A stretch of DNA of 64,000 nt from contig NZ_JBNXUN010000004.1 in NCBI RefSeq assembly GCF_050563525.1, positions 1-64,000 on the forward strand. Direction: 5' to 3'. Under the pieces are notes generated by a model, which ran no database searches, was not told where the DNA came from, and saw nothing but the letters and a program-made list of their open reading frames with translations. This DNA is from Falsiroseomonas sp050563525 (lineage in GTDB: Bacteria > Pseudomonadota > Alphaproteobacteria > Acetobacterales > Acetobacteraceae). Positions 25,732-35,424 of the stretch are shown in pieces (the first letter of the stretch is position 1; each line of letters starts with the position of its first letter). The position numbers and the translations under genes were made by a program.

Positions 25732-27765
25732 TCAGGCACCGGCGACGCCACGATCCGAAGCGTCGGAAAGCCGAGGTTGCCCGGTCTCTCCATTTTCCAT
25801 GCCGGAGGGGTAGGTCGCGTAAAGCCTCAGGTCGACCTCCGTGAGCACACTGCTCACCGACGCGGACCTGGATGCGGGATGCGCCACCTTGCGGATCTCG
25901 CGCATCGCCGCACGCGCCGTCTCGACTTCCGTCCACCCCCATCGCAGCGTCAGGATCACGTGGTCCGCGAGCGCGACGAGGACCCGCGCTTCCGGGTTGC
26001 CGAGCAGCGGCGCACCGTCGATGACAATGCAGTCGTAGCGACGGCGCAACGCCTCCAGCAGCGCGCGCATCCCCTCATCCGCCATCAGCAGCAGCGGATC
26101 GACCGGGCCGGCCGACAGCGGCAGGTAGTCGATGCCGAACTCGCCGTTCCGATGTATCGCCGTCTCCGCGGGCACTCCCTTCAGGACCTCCAGCGCACCG
26201 GGTCCGGTCGCGCCGCCGAGCAGACGTCCGACTTCGGGTGATGGCAGGTCCAGGTCGATCACCAGGACGCGGCGCCGCAGCAGGGCGGCATAGGACGCGA
26301 AACTTACCGCCAGCGCGGTCTTGCCGTCCTGCTTCACGCTCGATGTGAACAGGATCACCTTGCCGCCGCGCTGGTCCGTCGGGAATCCCAGCACCGTCAT
26401 CGTCACGGATCGGATCGCCCGGGTGTAGGGAGCGAAGGGTTCCAGCGCCAGGGTACGCAGGGGCACGAGCGTTCCCGTGCGACGAACCCGTGGAACCACG
26501 CCGATGCAGCGCGCTCCCAGGGCGGCTTCCGCCGTGCGTTCGGTGCGCAGCCGCCGGTCGATCCGCTCGAGCACGATGGCGAGCAGCCCGCCGCCAATGG
26601 CGCCCACGAGCAACGCTGGCGGCAGGAAGAAGATTGGATCGGGTGAGCTCGGCTGGCTCGGTGCATTGGCCAGCGAGACGATCTTCGCCTCGGGCAGGAT
26701 CGTCCCGTCACGCAGCTCGGCCTCCTGCTTCAGAAGCGATTCGAAGCTCTCTGCCGCGGCCCCTGCCTCAAGCCGCAATTCGCGCAGCCGCGCCTCGGCA
26801 CTCCGCGCACCCGCGCTTGCCTCCTGCAGGACCGCAAGCCGGCGAACCAGGTACTGCACGCGCGATTCAAGGATTGCGGAATCTTCATTTCCGGCCGGAA
26901 CAGCAACGGCGGCCGGCTGCGTGCCGATCGGCAGCCGCGCGACGAAGGCGACCGGACCCTCCAGCGCGCCGAGTTGCCGGCTTGCCTGGAGGCCCGAGCT
27001 CGCGATCGCGAGCTGGCGGTTGGCTTCCGCGATCTGGGTATCGATCTGGTCCGCGCGGTCGGCGTCGGAGACACCATGCTCCACACGGAATTGCGCCAGC
27101 GTCGCAGCCGCCCGGCCCAGATCCGCGCGGGCGAGCACCATGCGACGCTGCACCGCTTCCCGCGCCTGCTCACGACTGGCCATCTGAAGCTGGAAGTTGT
27201 GTTCAAGGAACAGCGCCGCGCTACGATTGGCGATGGCCGCCGCGACGTTCGGATCCGTCCAGGTGAAGGTCACGGACAGGATGCGCGACTGCCGTTCCTT
27301 GAAGGACCGCAGCCCGCGCTCCAACTCCTTCAGGGTCGGCAGGCGCAGATCCTGCGCTGCATCAGTCGTGGCGGATGTGTCGGGCGTTGAACCGCGCAGC
27401 CAGGGATCCAGCGTCGCTGCCACCCTCTCCGCGAGATCCGTGAGGAGCGGCCGCGCGAAGCTCGCATCATCGGGCTGGATCGGATCCTCATCCAGGCTGG
27501 CATGCAAGCGCCTGATGTGGCTGGCCGTCGACAGAAGCTCTACCCAGGTCTGTACCGCGGCATCGTCGATGCGCGCCGCACGGGCCGCCACCTGTTCGTC
27601 AAGCACGATCTGGACCTTCGCCGTGTAGACCGGCGAAAACAGCGAACCGAGCGCCAGGCCCATCAGCGCCGCCATGGTCATGCAGGCGCCCACGACCCAC
27701 CAGCGCCGGCGCAGGATGTTCAGGAGCAAGACGATTGGCGGGGAGGCGCCGAAGCCCTGGTTCAT
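25732..27765 (-). CDS. Wzc-like polysaccharide co-polymerase/ATPase
   Basis: A 677-residue protein with an N-terminal Wzz domain between two TM helices (~22-42 and ~375-395), a long periplasmic coiled coil (~190-360), and a cytoplasmic BY-kinase-like ATPase (~450-640). ATPase motifs: a variant Walker A, TSSVKQDGKTALAVS; Walker A' VLVIDLDLPSPEVGRLLGG; and Walker B YDCIVIDGAPLLG. The C-terminal tail has a single Tyr (YATYPSG region) instead of a Tyr cluster. It controls chain length and export of the exopolysaccharide. Its start overlaps the upstream polymerase stop (ATGA), and its stop is followed at once by the next gene. Confidence 0.88.
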   Translation of the reverse strand: MNQGFGASPPIVLLLNILRRRWWVVGACMTMAALMGLALGSLFSPVYTAKVQIVLDEQVAARAARIDDAAVQTWVELLSTASHIRRLHASLDEDPIQPDDASFARPLLTDLAERVAATLDPWLRGSTPDTSATTDAAQDLRLPTLKELERGLRSFKERQSRILSVTFTWTDPNVAAAIANRSAALFLEHNFQLQMASREQAREAVQRRMVLARADLGRAAATLAQFRVEHGVSDADRADQIDTQIAEANRQLAIASSGLQASRQLGALEGPVAFVARLPIGTQPAAVAVPAGNEDSAILESRVQYLVRRLAVLQEASAGARSAEARLRELRLEAGAAAESFESLLKQEAELRDGTILPEAKIVSLANAPSQPSSPDPIFFLPPALLVGAIGGGLLAIVLERIDRRLRTERTAEAALGARCIGVVPRVRRTGTLVPLRTLALEPFAPYTRAIRSVTMTVLGFPTDQRGGKVILFTSSVKQDGKTALAVSFASYAALLRRRVLVIDLDLPSPEVGRLLGGATGPGALEVLKGVPAETAIHRNGEFGIDYLPLSAGPVDPLLLMADEGMRALLEALRRRYDCIVIDGAPLLGNPEARVLVALADHVILTLRWGWTEVETARAAMREIRKVAHPASRSASVSSVLTEVDLRLYATYPSGMENGETGQPRLSDASDRGVAGA

Positions 27766-29018
27766 GTCGATACTTCCGTTCGCAGAGGCAGGAGCCGCAG
27801 ACCCGATGCAGCGACGAGCCGATTGGCCTCCAGCAGGCAGGCCGCCACGCCAAACCAGAAAATCGGCTGGCGCACGACGTAGTGGAATAGTCCGAAAGCG
27901 GTCAGGGCACCGATCAGCGCCAGCATTCCGGCTAGACGGGTGCGCCAGGCGCCGAGTGCGGCGCTGCCAACCAGCCAGATGAAGGCCGCGAGTGCCACCA
28001 GGCCACCCTGGACGAAAAGATCGAGAAAGGTGTTATGGGCTTCGAACTTCTCAGGCGGCGGGCGCTTGTACGACTTGCTGGTCAGCTGCGGACCCGGGCC
28101 AAAGCCGATCAATCCGGACTGGTAGCCGCGGTCGAGCGCCTCGATCCACAGCTGCAGCCGCGTCTCGCCCTGCTCATTGTCATTGTACAGGCTCGCCGAG
28201 GTATCTTCGATGCGTTCCAGCGCTGCGGCTGCGAAGGGTGCGAAGGCCGCGGCTGCGAGCGGTATCGAGAGAAGCGCGAACAGCACGGTGGCGCCGCGCA
28301 GCACAAGGCCCGAGCGGAGGGTACGGAACCACACGAAGGCGGTGAGTGCGACCCAGGCGGAGGCGCCGATGAGAAGGGCGACCACATAGGAATCGCTCCG
28401 CGTCAGGACGCCGGCGAGGCCCGCCACCGCCGCACAGGCCAGGCCGCCAACGCGCTCCGTTGGCGATGGCGCGGTCTCCGCCAGATGAAGCGCCATGAAG
28501 GTGAGCACCACCACGAAGAAGCCGAGCTGGTTGGGGTTCTCCGACCACCCGCGAAAGCGGTCGTAGAACCAGTTGTCGACGCCAGGCACGAGGTTCAGTC
28601 CGAAGCCGCTCAGGAGCTGGATGATCACGATGCCCGTGCTCAGGCCTACGAAGATCCAGATGGCGCCTCTCCGCCGCCGTCCATCCTGCAGCTCCAGCAT
28701 GAGCATGAGGCCGATCGCCATCATCAGCAGATAGGCGGTGATGTCGTGCAGCATGCCGCTGACGTCCTGGAACAGATCGCGCGCAAGGCCGCTCACGAGC
28801 GCCACCGAGAGTGCCAGTGCCAGGATCGTCCAGAATGTCACGAGACGTCCGAGGGCCTGATTGGCAGCAGGCCGCCCACCGACCAGTTGCGCCGTCGTCG
28901 CAAGCACGAGCCAGGCGCTCAGAAATAGCTCGCCCGGACCGAGCGGCAGCCCTGGCACGCGGAACTGCGTCGCGGTCGAGAGGGCAAGACCCAGGCCGAG
29001 CAGGATATCGCGGGGCAA
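27762..29018 (-). CDS. O-antigen ligase/polymerase-family membrane protein
   Basis: About 418 residues with ten or more hydrophobic helices and the Wzy_C-type periplasmic loop, including SGLIGFGPGPQLTSKSYKRP and KFEAHNTFLDLFVQGGLVAL; the conserved His follows the KFEA segment. I chose TTG at 29018 because GGAGAGGA precedes it by 5 bases and the product then starts at the first membrane region (LPRDILLGLGLAL). The frame is open up to 29198 but the extra 60 residues are unlike a membrane protein. It probably polymerises repeat units in the periplasm. First gene of the minus-strand polysaccharide operon, divergent from the sugar nucleotidyltransferase gene. Confidence 0.85.
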   Translation of the reverse strand: MPRDILLGLGLALSTATQFRVPGLPLGPGELFLSAWLVLATTAQLVGGRPAANQALGRLVTFWTILALALSVALVSGLARDLFQDVSGMLHDITAYLLMMAIGLMLMLELQDGRRRRGAIWIFVGLSTGIVIIQLLSGFGLNLVPGVDNWFYDRFRGWSENPNQLGFFVVVLTFMALHLAETAPSPTERVGGLACAAVAGLAGVLTRSDSYVVALLIGASAWVALTAFVWFRTLRSGLVLRGATVLFALLSIPLAAAAFAPFAAAALERIEDTSASLYNDNEQGETRLQLWIEALDRGYQSGLIGFGPGPQLTSKSYKRPPPEKFEAHNTFLDLFVQGGLVALAAFIWLVGSAALGAWRTRLAGMLALIGALTAFGLFHYVVRQPIFWFGVAACLLEANRLVAASGLRLLPLRTEVST

Positions 29019-29299
29019 GGCGGTCCTCTCCAAGGCGCTGCCGCAGGCATCGCAGACGAGCCAAGGGTCGCACCGCGGGCCCGCCTTCGTAAATCGCCTT
29101 CCGACCATCCTCTGGAGTAGGCAGCGGGGTACCCCTTCGGAGAAGGCGGCGATGTCTTGACGGCATCGGGCCGAAGGACGCTGGCCCAATGGGGGCATAT
29201 CCTTCCTGACCGCTTACAGCGACCGCATTTGGCGCGAAGATCACGGTGTCGCCCGATATCGGCGGAACGCCACGAAACTCCCGTACGGAGCATGCAATA

Positions 29300-30022
29300 A
29301 TGAAGGCGGTCATTCAATGCGGGGGCAAAGGTACGCGTCTCCGGCCCTACACGATGGTGCTGCCCAAGCCGCTGATGCCGGTGGGCGCCAAGCCGGTACT
29401 GGAGCTGCTGCTGAACTGGCTGCGTCGCAACAACATTCGCGACGTCTACATCACCACCGGCTACCTCGGGCACCTGATCAAGAGCTTCTGCCAGGATGGC
29501 GCGCAGTGGAACCTGCGGATCCGCTACACCGAGGAGAGGGAGCCCCTGGGGACCATCGGCCCGTTGTGCATGTTGAAGGAACAGCTCGACGAGCCCTTCA
29601 TGGTGATCAACGGTGATGTGCTCACCAATCTCAGCCTCGCCAGCTTCGCTGATTGTCACCGTCGGCAGGGCAACATCGTTACGGTGGCGACGTCGCTGCG
29701 CCGGACGAAGACGGATTTCGGCGTCATCGAGCAGACCAACGGGCGGATCACCAGCTTCAAGGAAAAGCCAGTGCTGACCAACCTGGTCAGCATGGGCGTC
29801 TACTGCATGGAACCGCAGGCCCTGTCCTACATCCCCGACGGCGTGCCGTTCGGCTTCGACGACCTGATCCTGTGTCTGCTGGCCGAGCAGGTGCGGACCG
29901 GGACGTTCCTGCATGACGGGCTATGGCTCGATATCGGTCGCATCGAGGATTTCCAAACCGCACAGAACCTGGCCTGGGATGAACAGCCGCCAGCCTTCGA
30001 GGAAGTGGCGCTCGTCGCCTGA
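29300..30022 (+). CDS. Sugar-1-phosphate nucleotidyltransferase
   Basis: A 240-residue GT-A-fold enzyme. MKAVIQCGGKGTRLRPYTMV (1-20) carries the nucleotide-binding GGxGTRL; MVLPKPLMPVGAKPVLELLL carries the catalytic lysine region; FMVINGDVLTNLSLASF carries the metal-binding Asp; GVIEQTNGRITSFKEKP and LHDGLWLDIGRIEDFQ are late motifs. It makes an NDP-sugar (GDP-mannose or dTDP/CDP-hexose type) for the cluster; the base and sugar cannot be told. Start ATG 29300 fits the N-terminal motif, with GGAG upstream. First gene of the plus-strand polysaccharide operon, whose control region is shared with the divergent operon. Confidence 0.9.
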   Translation: MKAVIQCGGKGTRLRPYTMVLPKPLMPVGAKPVLELLLNWLRRNNIRDVYITTGYLGHLIKSFCQDGAQWNLRIRYTEEREPLGTIGPLCMLKEQLDEPFMVINGDVLTNLSLASFADCHRRQGNIVTVATSLRRTKTDFGVIEQTNGRITSFKEKPVLTNLVSMGVYCMEPQALSYIPDGVPFGFDDLILCLLAEQVRTGTFLHDGLWLDIGRIEDFQTAQNLAWDEQPPAFEEVALVA

Positions 30023-30079
30023 CCCAGTCATCGCGGGTCCACGGCCCGGTACGGCCGAAATGCACGGGAGGATACGCAG

Positions 30080-31207
30080 GTGTTGCTTGTGGCCCAGCCG
30101 GAGCTTGGCGACGCGGAGAAGCGCGCGCTGTGCGAGACGATCGACAGTGGATGGATTACGATGGGTGCGCGCGTGCGGCGGTTCGAGGAGAACTTCGCGG
30201 CGCGGCACGGCGCCGCCGATGCGGTTGCCGTCGGCTCCTGTACCGCGGCACTGCACCTGATCCTGGCGGCGCTCGATATCGGGCCGGGCGATGAGGTCGT
30301 GGTGCCCTCCCTGACCTTCGTGGCCACCGCGAACAGCGTTCTCTACGTCGGCGCCACCCCGGTCTTCGCCGACATCACGGCGCTGGATCACCCGATCCTT
30401 TCCATCGCGGATGTCGAAGCCAAAATCACGCCACGCACGCGTGCTGTCATCCTGGTCCATTTCGCCGGCCGCCTGGCCGACCGGCAAGCCTGGCAGGACC
30501 TCGCGGCGCGCCACGGCGTTCACTTGGTCGAGGATGCGGCGCATGTCATCGGCATCGAGGGTGTCGGTACCTATGGCGCGGCCGCCGCTTTCAGCTTCTA
30601 TGGCAACAAAAACATGACGACGGCCGAGGGCGGGATGATCCTGTCCCGTTCGCCGGAACTTCTGGAGCGCACGCGCCGGCTGCGAGGCCATGGCATGACT
30701 AGCGGCACCTTCGAGCGCCTGAATGCGCGCACGGCGGACTATGACGTGACGATGCTCGGCTTCAACTACCGGATGGACGAGCTTCGCGCTGCAATCGGCC
30801 TGGTCCAGCTGGAGCGACTCGATAGTTGGAACGCCAGGCGACGCGTGCTGCGTGATGCCTATGCTGCGGCGCTTGCACGGGATTGCCCGGAGATCCTCAT
30901 GCCGTTCATGGATGACGGCGCCTCGGCGCACCACATCATGCCGGTCCTGCTTCCCAAGGGGCTGTCCCGGAAGACCGTCTCGATCTTCCTGCGCGAGGCC
31001 GGTGTGCAGACCACGGTCCACTACCCGCCGGTTCACCATCTGTCTTTCTATCTCGACCGTTTTCCTGGCGTGAGCCTGCCCATCACGGAGGAATTCTGCG
31101 ACCGCGAGATCACGCTACCGCTGCATCCGGCCATGGAGATCACGGATGTCGCGACCGTCGTGACCGCACTGAGCAAGGCCATCCAGCTTCAGGGAGCGCT
31201 GACATGA
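30080..31207 (+). CDS. DegT/DnrJ/EryC1-family aminotransferase
   Basis: A 375-residue PLP enzyme that transaminates a keto-sugar nucleotide. GTG start at 30080 with GGGAGGA 7 bases upstream. Motifs: AVAVGSCTAALHLILAAL (cofactor phosphate site), DEVVVPSLTFVATANSVLYV, VHLVEDAAHVIG (Asp near the pyridine N), and SFYGNKNMTTAEGG with Lys177 as the internal aldimine lysine. With the 4,6-dehydratase two genes on, it can build an amino-deoxy sugar for the polymer. The ATGA overlap with the next gene shows tight coupling. Confidence 0.92.
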   Translation: MLLVAQPELGDAEKRALCETIDSGWITMGARVRRFEENFAARHGAADAVAVGSCTAALHLILAALDIGPGDEVVVPSLTFVATANSVLYVGATPVFADITALDHPILSIADVEAKITPRTRAVILVHFAGRLADRQAWQDLAARHGVHLVEDAAHVIGIEGVGTYGAAAAFSFYGNKNMTTAEGGMILSRSPELLERTRRLRGHGMTSGTFERLNARTADYDVTMLGFNYRMDELRAAIGLVQLERLDSWNARRRVLRDAYAAALARDCPEILMPFMDDGASAHHIMPVLLPKGLSRKTVSIFLREAGVQTTVHYPPVHHLSFYLDRFPGVSLPITEEFCDREITLPLHPAMEITDVATVVTALSKAIQLQGALT

Positions 31208-31944
31208 GCATCCAGCCGTTCCAGACCAGGCGGCCGTCTCTAGGCAGCCGCGCTTTCGACGTCGTTGTCGCCAGTATCGGGCTGCTTTTCCTCAGCCCGT
31301 TGCTGCTGCTCGTGACTCTGGCGATCCTGATCGAGAGTGGACGTCCTGTCTTCTTCGCGCAGACGCGCCTGGGGCAGGATGGGCGTCATTTCCGCTTGTT
31401 CAAGTTCCGCAAGTTCAAGAAGTGCGCTGTCGAGGCTGGACGGCCGTTGACGGTACGGGGCGATGACCGGATGTCGCCGGTCGGGCGCATCCTCGAGGCC
31501 AAGAAGCTCGATGAGCTGCCGCAGCTCTACAACATCCTCAAGGGCGAGATGTCGATTGTCGGCCCGAGGCCGGAGAGTCTCGCCTTCGAGGACTGCTTCG
31601 ACGATGCGCACCGCGCCGTGCTGGGCTACCGGCCCGGCATCTTCGGGCCGAGCCAGGTGGCGTTCCGGGACGAGGGCGCCCTCTATCCGCCGGGTGCGGA
31701 GCCGGCCCGGCTATATCGGCAGGTGCTGTTCCCGACCAAGGCGCGGCTTGACCTAGCCTATTACCCGAACCGCACGCTGCTGTCCGACATTGGATGGATC
31801 CTGTGCGGCGTTCTGGCCGTGGTGGGTCTGTACAAGACACAAGTCGGGCCCTCCATGCTTGCGGCCGGCCAATCCTCCGCCATGGGCGCGGCGGGATCGC
31901 GCAATGAGCTCGGCGGGGCACCCAGCTTCACCGTGCAGATCTAA
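31204..31944 (+). CDS. Initiating sugar transferase (PF02397 type)
   Basis: A 246-residue monotopic phosphoglycosyl transferase. One hydrophobic segment (FDVVVASIGLLFLSPLLLLV, ~19-38) enters the membrane. Then follow the family motifs GRPVFFAQTRLGQDGRHFRL then FKFRKF, KKLDELPQLYNILKGEMSIV and GPRPES (~119-124). It moves a sugar-phosphate onto undecaprenyl phosphate, the first committed step of repeat-unit assembly. Compared with longer WcaJ-type enzymes it lacks the N-terminal membrane bundle. A second hydrophobic segment near 198-216 (LLSDIGWILCGVLAVVGL) is also present. Confidence 0.92.
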   Translation: MSIQPFQTRRPSLGSRAFDVVVASIGLLFLSPLLLLVTLAILIESGRPVFFAQTRLGQDGRHFRLFKFRKFKKCAVEAGRPLTVRGDDRMSPVGRILEAKKLDELPQLYNILKGEMSIVGPRPESLAFEDCFDDAHRAVLGYRPGIFGPSQVAFRDEGALYPPGAEPARLYRQVLFPTKARLDLAYYPNRTLLSDIGWILCGVLAVVGLYKTQVGPSMLAAGQSSAMGAAGSRNELGGAPSFTVQI

Positions 31945-31955
31945 GGAGCGTGGGC

Positions 31956-32990
31956 ATGGACGAAGGCGCTGGGCGCATGGCCACCGGCTACCAAGGCATC
32001 AATGTCTTGGTCACCGGGGCGGACGGCTTCATCGGATCGCACCTCACCGAGCAACTCGTGCGCAGCGGCGCGAACGTCACGGCCCTTACTCTCTACAACT
32101 CCTTCGATTCCTTCGGGTGGCTCGACGATCTTCCGCCGGCAGTTCGTGAGAGCGTCCATGCTGTGCGCGGCGATGTACGGGATGCCGCGCTGATGCGGCG
32201 TCTCGCGGTGGGGAAGGACGTGGTGTTCCACCTAGCGGCGTTGATCGCCATTCCCTACTCCTACGCGGCGCCGCAATCCTACGTGGACACCAACGTGCTC
32301 GGCACGCTCAATGTTCTCGAAGCCGCGCGCAGCAACGATGTCCTGCGCGTCGTGCACACCTCGACGAGTGAGGTCTATGGCTCGGCGCTGGTCTCGCCCA
32401 TCGCGGAATCGCATCGGCTCCAGGGCCAGTCGCCCTACTCGGCGTCCAAGATTGGCGCCGACATGATGGCGGAAGCGTTCGCGCGTTCCTTCGGCCTTCC
32501 GGTGGCGATCCTGCGGCCCTTCAACACCTTCGGCCCCCGCCAGAGCGAACGGGCGGTGATCGCGACGTTGTTGCGACAGGCGCTCGACCCGAAGGTTGCG
32601 ACCATCCGTGTCGGCGACCTCTCGACAGTCAGGGACTTCACCTTCGTCGGCGACACGGTGGCCGCCTTCCTGGCGATCGGGGTCGCGCCACAGGTGGAGT
32701 TCGGCAGCGCCTACAATGCCGGAAGTGGTTCGGCGGTGACGATTGGCGAGATCGCGCAGCTGGTCATAGAGGTTACCGGAAGCGGCAAGCCGATCGAGAC
32801 GGAGGCGGAGCGGATGCGCCCCGAGCGTTCCGAGGTGCGGGAGCTTCTTGCCGATGCGGGTCGCTTCTCGGCCGCCACGGGCTGGCATCCGCGGGTTGAC
32901 CTGCGTGAGGGACTGACGCGGACGGCGGCGTGGTGGCGTCGGCGGCTGGAGGAGGGGCGGGTGCGCCGTGAACGCGACTACGTCACCTGA
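31956..32990 (+). CDS. NAD-dependent sugar-nucleotide 4,6-dehydratase (LegB-like)
   Basis: A 344-residue extended SDR. Start ATG 31956, with AAGGAG 7 bases upstream. Motifs: VLVTGADGFIGSHLTEQL (NAD site), TLYNSFDSFGWLDDL (typical of LegB-type dehydratases), FHLAALIAIPYSY, HTSTSEVYGSA, and SPYSASK with Tyr161 and Lys165 as the catalytic pair. It would make a 4-keto-6-deoxy sugar nucleotide, the substrate for the aminotransferase encoded just upstream. Its last 23 bases overlap the GTG-initiated export gene. Confidence 0.9.
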   Translation: MDEGAGRMATGYQGINVLVTGADGFIGSHLTEQLVRSGANVTALTLYNSFDSFGWLDDLPPAVRESVHAVRGDVRDAALMRRLAVGKDVVFHLAALIAIPYSYAAPQSYVDTNVLGTLNVLEAARSNDVLRVVHTSTSEVYGSALVSPIAESHRLQGQSPYSASKIGADMMAEAFARSFGLPVAILRPFNTFGPRQSERAVIATLLRQALDPKVATIRVGDLSTVRDFTFVGDTVAAFLAIGVAPQVEFGSAYNAGSGSAVTIGEIAQLVIEVTGSGKPIETEAERMRPERSEVRELLADAGRFSAATGWHPRVDLREGLTRTAAWWRRRLEEGRVRRERDYVT

Positions 32991-34506
32991 CCGCGTGCGT
33001 GGCCAGGCCTTGCCCCAGACAGCGCCAAGGCAGGCGCGAGCCGGAGGTGGTGGAGTGTTTGCAGGACCAAGGTATTGGCACCGTGGGCTGCCTGGTGATG
33101 CGCCGCCATCCGCCCTGACTGGCGCCGGATTCCGGCGATTGATGTGGAGGGCGACCTGCGCCGCGGCGATGCTTTGCCTTGTGCATCTGCCGGCTCGGGC
33201 CGAGGTCTACCGGTTGCAGACTGGCGACGTGCTCGAAGTTTCTGTGGCAGGTTGGCCTGAACTGCTGCGGCGCGTCGCGGTGCAGCTTGATGGCAGCCTG
33301 CCGCTTCCCCTGGCAGGCCGCGTTGCCGCCGCCGGCGCGACGCTCGCCGAGGTCGAGTCGCGCATCCAGACAGCGATCGCCAGCCGCCCGCTACGGACCT
33401 ACCTGGCGGATGGCCGGGAATTGCTGCGCTTCGTGGACCGGGAGCAGATCTCGGTGTCCATCGCGGAATACCGGCCAGTCTCGATCACCGGCAATGTCGC
33501 GCGCCCCGGCGAGCAGCCATTCCGCCCTGGCATGACGGTGCGCCACGTGATGGCGGCGGCCGGCGGGTTCACTCTGCTGCGGCCGGAGGTCGGCACGCAT
33601 GGCGAGGCGGCGCAACTGCGCGGTGAATACGGCACGGTCTGGGTCACACTTGCGGCGGAAATGGCGCGCGTCTGGCGCATGAAGGCGGAACTGGGCGACG
33701 AGGTGGAATTCGACCGCTCCAGCCTGCCGCCCACGCCAGTCGCCGACCGTGTGCTGGAACAGTTGCTGACGCGCGAGGCCGAGTATCGAAGCAATCGCGC
33801 CGCCGATCACGAGCGGGAGAAGAGCTACCTCAGCAGTGCCGCAGCCGAAGCCGAGCGCCAGATCGAGTCGCTGACCGCGCAGCAGGCGCGGGAGGAGGAG
33901 GGCGTCGAGGCGGATACCTCTGAGTTACAGCGGACGACACAGCTGCTGGCCCGCGGCATGGTCACGCAATCCCGTGTCACGGATGCGCGGCGTGTCCTGC
34001 TGTTCTCATCGACTCGGGCCTTGCAGACCTCGGCGCAGCTGGTCTCCGTGCGGCGCCAGCGCGGAGAGCTGCTGCGGGAATTTGAGCGTGCCGACGACCG
34101 GCGCCGGATTCGCCTGCTGGCGGAGCTGCAGGAGGCGGTTCCGAAGGTGGCGACGGCCCGCGCCCGGCTGGAAAGCATTGAGGAAAGGCTGCGGTTGCTG
34201 GGTGTCGCGGTTCCAACCAGCGAGCCGGGTGAATTGACGATCACGCTGGTGCGGGCCGGCGTCGGCGGCGCTGCCCTGGTCAGGGCCGACTGGGAAACGG
34301 AGTTGCAGCCTGGTGACATCGTTGATCTCGGGCGAGGTGGCGGTGCGCCGCCGCTGGCTGGGATCCTGGCCGGCGCGCGGCCGGTGCCGGCGGCGGACAG
34401 CCCCACGCCGGAAGCCTCCGCGTCCCGCCCTGATTCGCCACGTCGGCCTGCCTCGGGCCTGGCCGAGTCCGAACGCGCCAGGCTTGCCGTCGGACGGCCG
34501 CAGTGA
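32968..34506 (+). CDS. Polysaccharide export protein with long coiled coil
   Basis: Up to 512 residues. A hydrophobic signal-like stretch (ATCAAAMLCLVHLPARAEVY, ~62-81) precedes a Poly_export domain (YRLQTGDVLEVSVAGWPELL). An SLBB-like domain (RPVSITGNVARPGEQPFRPG, MTVRHVMAAAGGF) and a coiled coil (~255-405) follow, then another small beta domain and a Pro/Ser-rich tail. It is a Wza/GumB-type component that carries the polymer across the envelope; the coiled coil may span the periplasm. The start is uncertain: GTG 32968 follows GGAGGAGGGG, but ATG 33142 puts the signal peptide at the N-terminus. Confidence 0.85.
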   Translation: MNATTSPDRVRGQALPQTAPRQARAGGGGVFAGPRYWHRGLPGDAPPSALTGAGFRRLMWRATCAAAMLCLVHLPARAEVYRLQTGDVLEVSVAGWPELLRRVAVQLDGSLPLPLAGRVAAAGATLAEVESRIQTAIASRPLRTYLADGRELLRFVDREQISVSIAEYRPVSITGNVARPGEQPFRPGMTVRHVMAAAGGFTLLRPEVGTHGEAAQLRGEYGTVWVTLAAEMARVWRMKAELGDEVEFDRSSLPPTPVADRVLEQLLTREAEYRSNRAADHEREKSYLSSAAAEAERQIESLTAQQAREEEGVEADTSELQRTTQLLARGMVTQSRVTDARRVLLFSSTRALQTSAQLVSVRRQRGELLREFERADDRRRIRLLAELQEAVPKVATARARLESIEERLRLLGVAVPTSEPGELTITLVRAGVGGAALVRADWETELQPGDIVDLGRGGGAPPLAGILAGARPVPAADSPTPEASASRPDSPRRPASGLAESERARLAVGRPQ

Positions 34507-34581
34507 GCGCCCGGCGTTTTCGCATCGCATTTCCCTGCGGCATGGCTTGCCGCCCGGCCCGCATGCTGAGGAGGCGGAATC

Positions 34582-35424
34582 GTGGCCGGATTTCCTGACA
34601 TCACCGACGAACATGTCGCGACCATCCCGCACCACCCCGTGCAGCAGGATGCCGCGAGGGACGCATGGCCCGTCGTGGTCGAGTTGTTCGGGCCGGCGGC
34701 GGCCGGCAAGACGACCTTCGCGCGGGCCCTGCACCGGGCTCTGGAAGCGGCGGGTCATCAGGCCGAGGTCGTTTCCAGTGCACGGCCCGCCGAACGCCCT
34801 GCGTCGCGACCGACATCTTCGCTCGACCGCATGCTGGTCGCGCCGATGAGCCGCGCTGCAAAAGTCTTCGGCGCGCTGGCGGAACTGCGTTGCCCCGATC
34901 CAGTCGGCGTGGAGCTGCTGGCGATGTTCCCGCCACGCTCGCGCATCGGGCATCTTCGCAGCCGTCGCTATCTCGCGCGCATGCACCAGACGCTTTCGGC
35001 GCGTCGTGCGCCCGGCCGCGTCGTCATCCTGGACCAGGGCTACCTGTCCGCCATCTGCTCCCTTGCGGCCCGCTCCGGGTGCGCCGGTCGTGCCGAGGGC
35101 GGGCTGGGCGCCGCGCTGGACCTGGTTCCGCCCGCCGACCTGGTGGTGTGGGTGGAAGCCCCGCGGGAGGTCGTACAGGCGCGGCTCCGCGAACGCCTGG
35201 CGCGGCAGTCGGCGGCCGAGCGGCTGTTCGAGCTGGACCTCGCCACGCTCATGGAGCAGGCGCGCCTGACGGACGCGTTGCGCCGCCTGATTGCGCGGCG
35301 TGGACGCGCGGTACTGCAGGTCGAGGGGCATCCCGGGCCTGGCCCCGACCAGGACGTGCTGCGCATCGCGGCGGCGGTGCGCGCACGCATCCGACCGGTC
35401 CCCGCCGAGGGAGCGCCAACGTGA
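34582..35424 (+). CDS. P-loop kinase, thymidylate-kinase-like
   Basis: A 280-residue protein starting with GTG 34582 (GAGGAGG upstream). Walker A: VVVELFGPAAAGKTTFARAL (~32-51). A Walker-B-like RVVILDQGYLSAICSL and a lid-like basic stretch (REVVQARLRERLARQS) follow, as in dTMP-kinase-fold enzymes. No classic nucleotide-specificity motif is seen, so the phosphoryl acceptor is unknown. Because it lies inside the polysaccharide operon, a role in activating a sugar or glycerol-like substituent is possible. The GTGA overlap couples it to the flippase gene. Confidence 0.75.
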   Translation: MAGFPDITDEHVATIPHHPVQQDAARDAWPVVVELFGPAAAGKTTFARALHRALEAAGHQAEVVSSARPAERPASRPTSSLDRMLVAPMSRAAKVFGALAELRCPDPVGVELLAMFPPRSRIGHLRSRRYLARMHQTLSARRAPGRVVILDQGYLSAICSLAARSGCAGRAEGGLGAALDLVPPADLVVWVEAPREVVQARLRERLARQSAAERLFELDLATLMEQARLTDALRRLIARRGRAVLQVEGHPGPGPDQDVLRIAAAVRARIRPVPAEGAPT

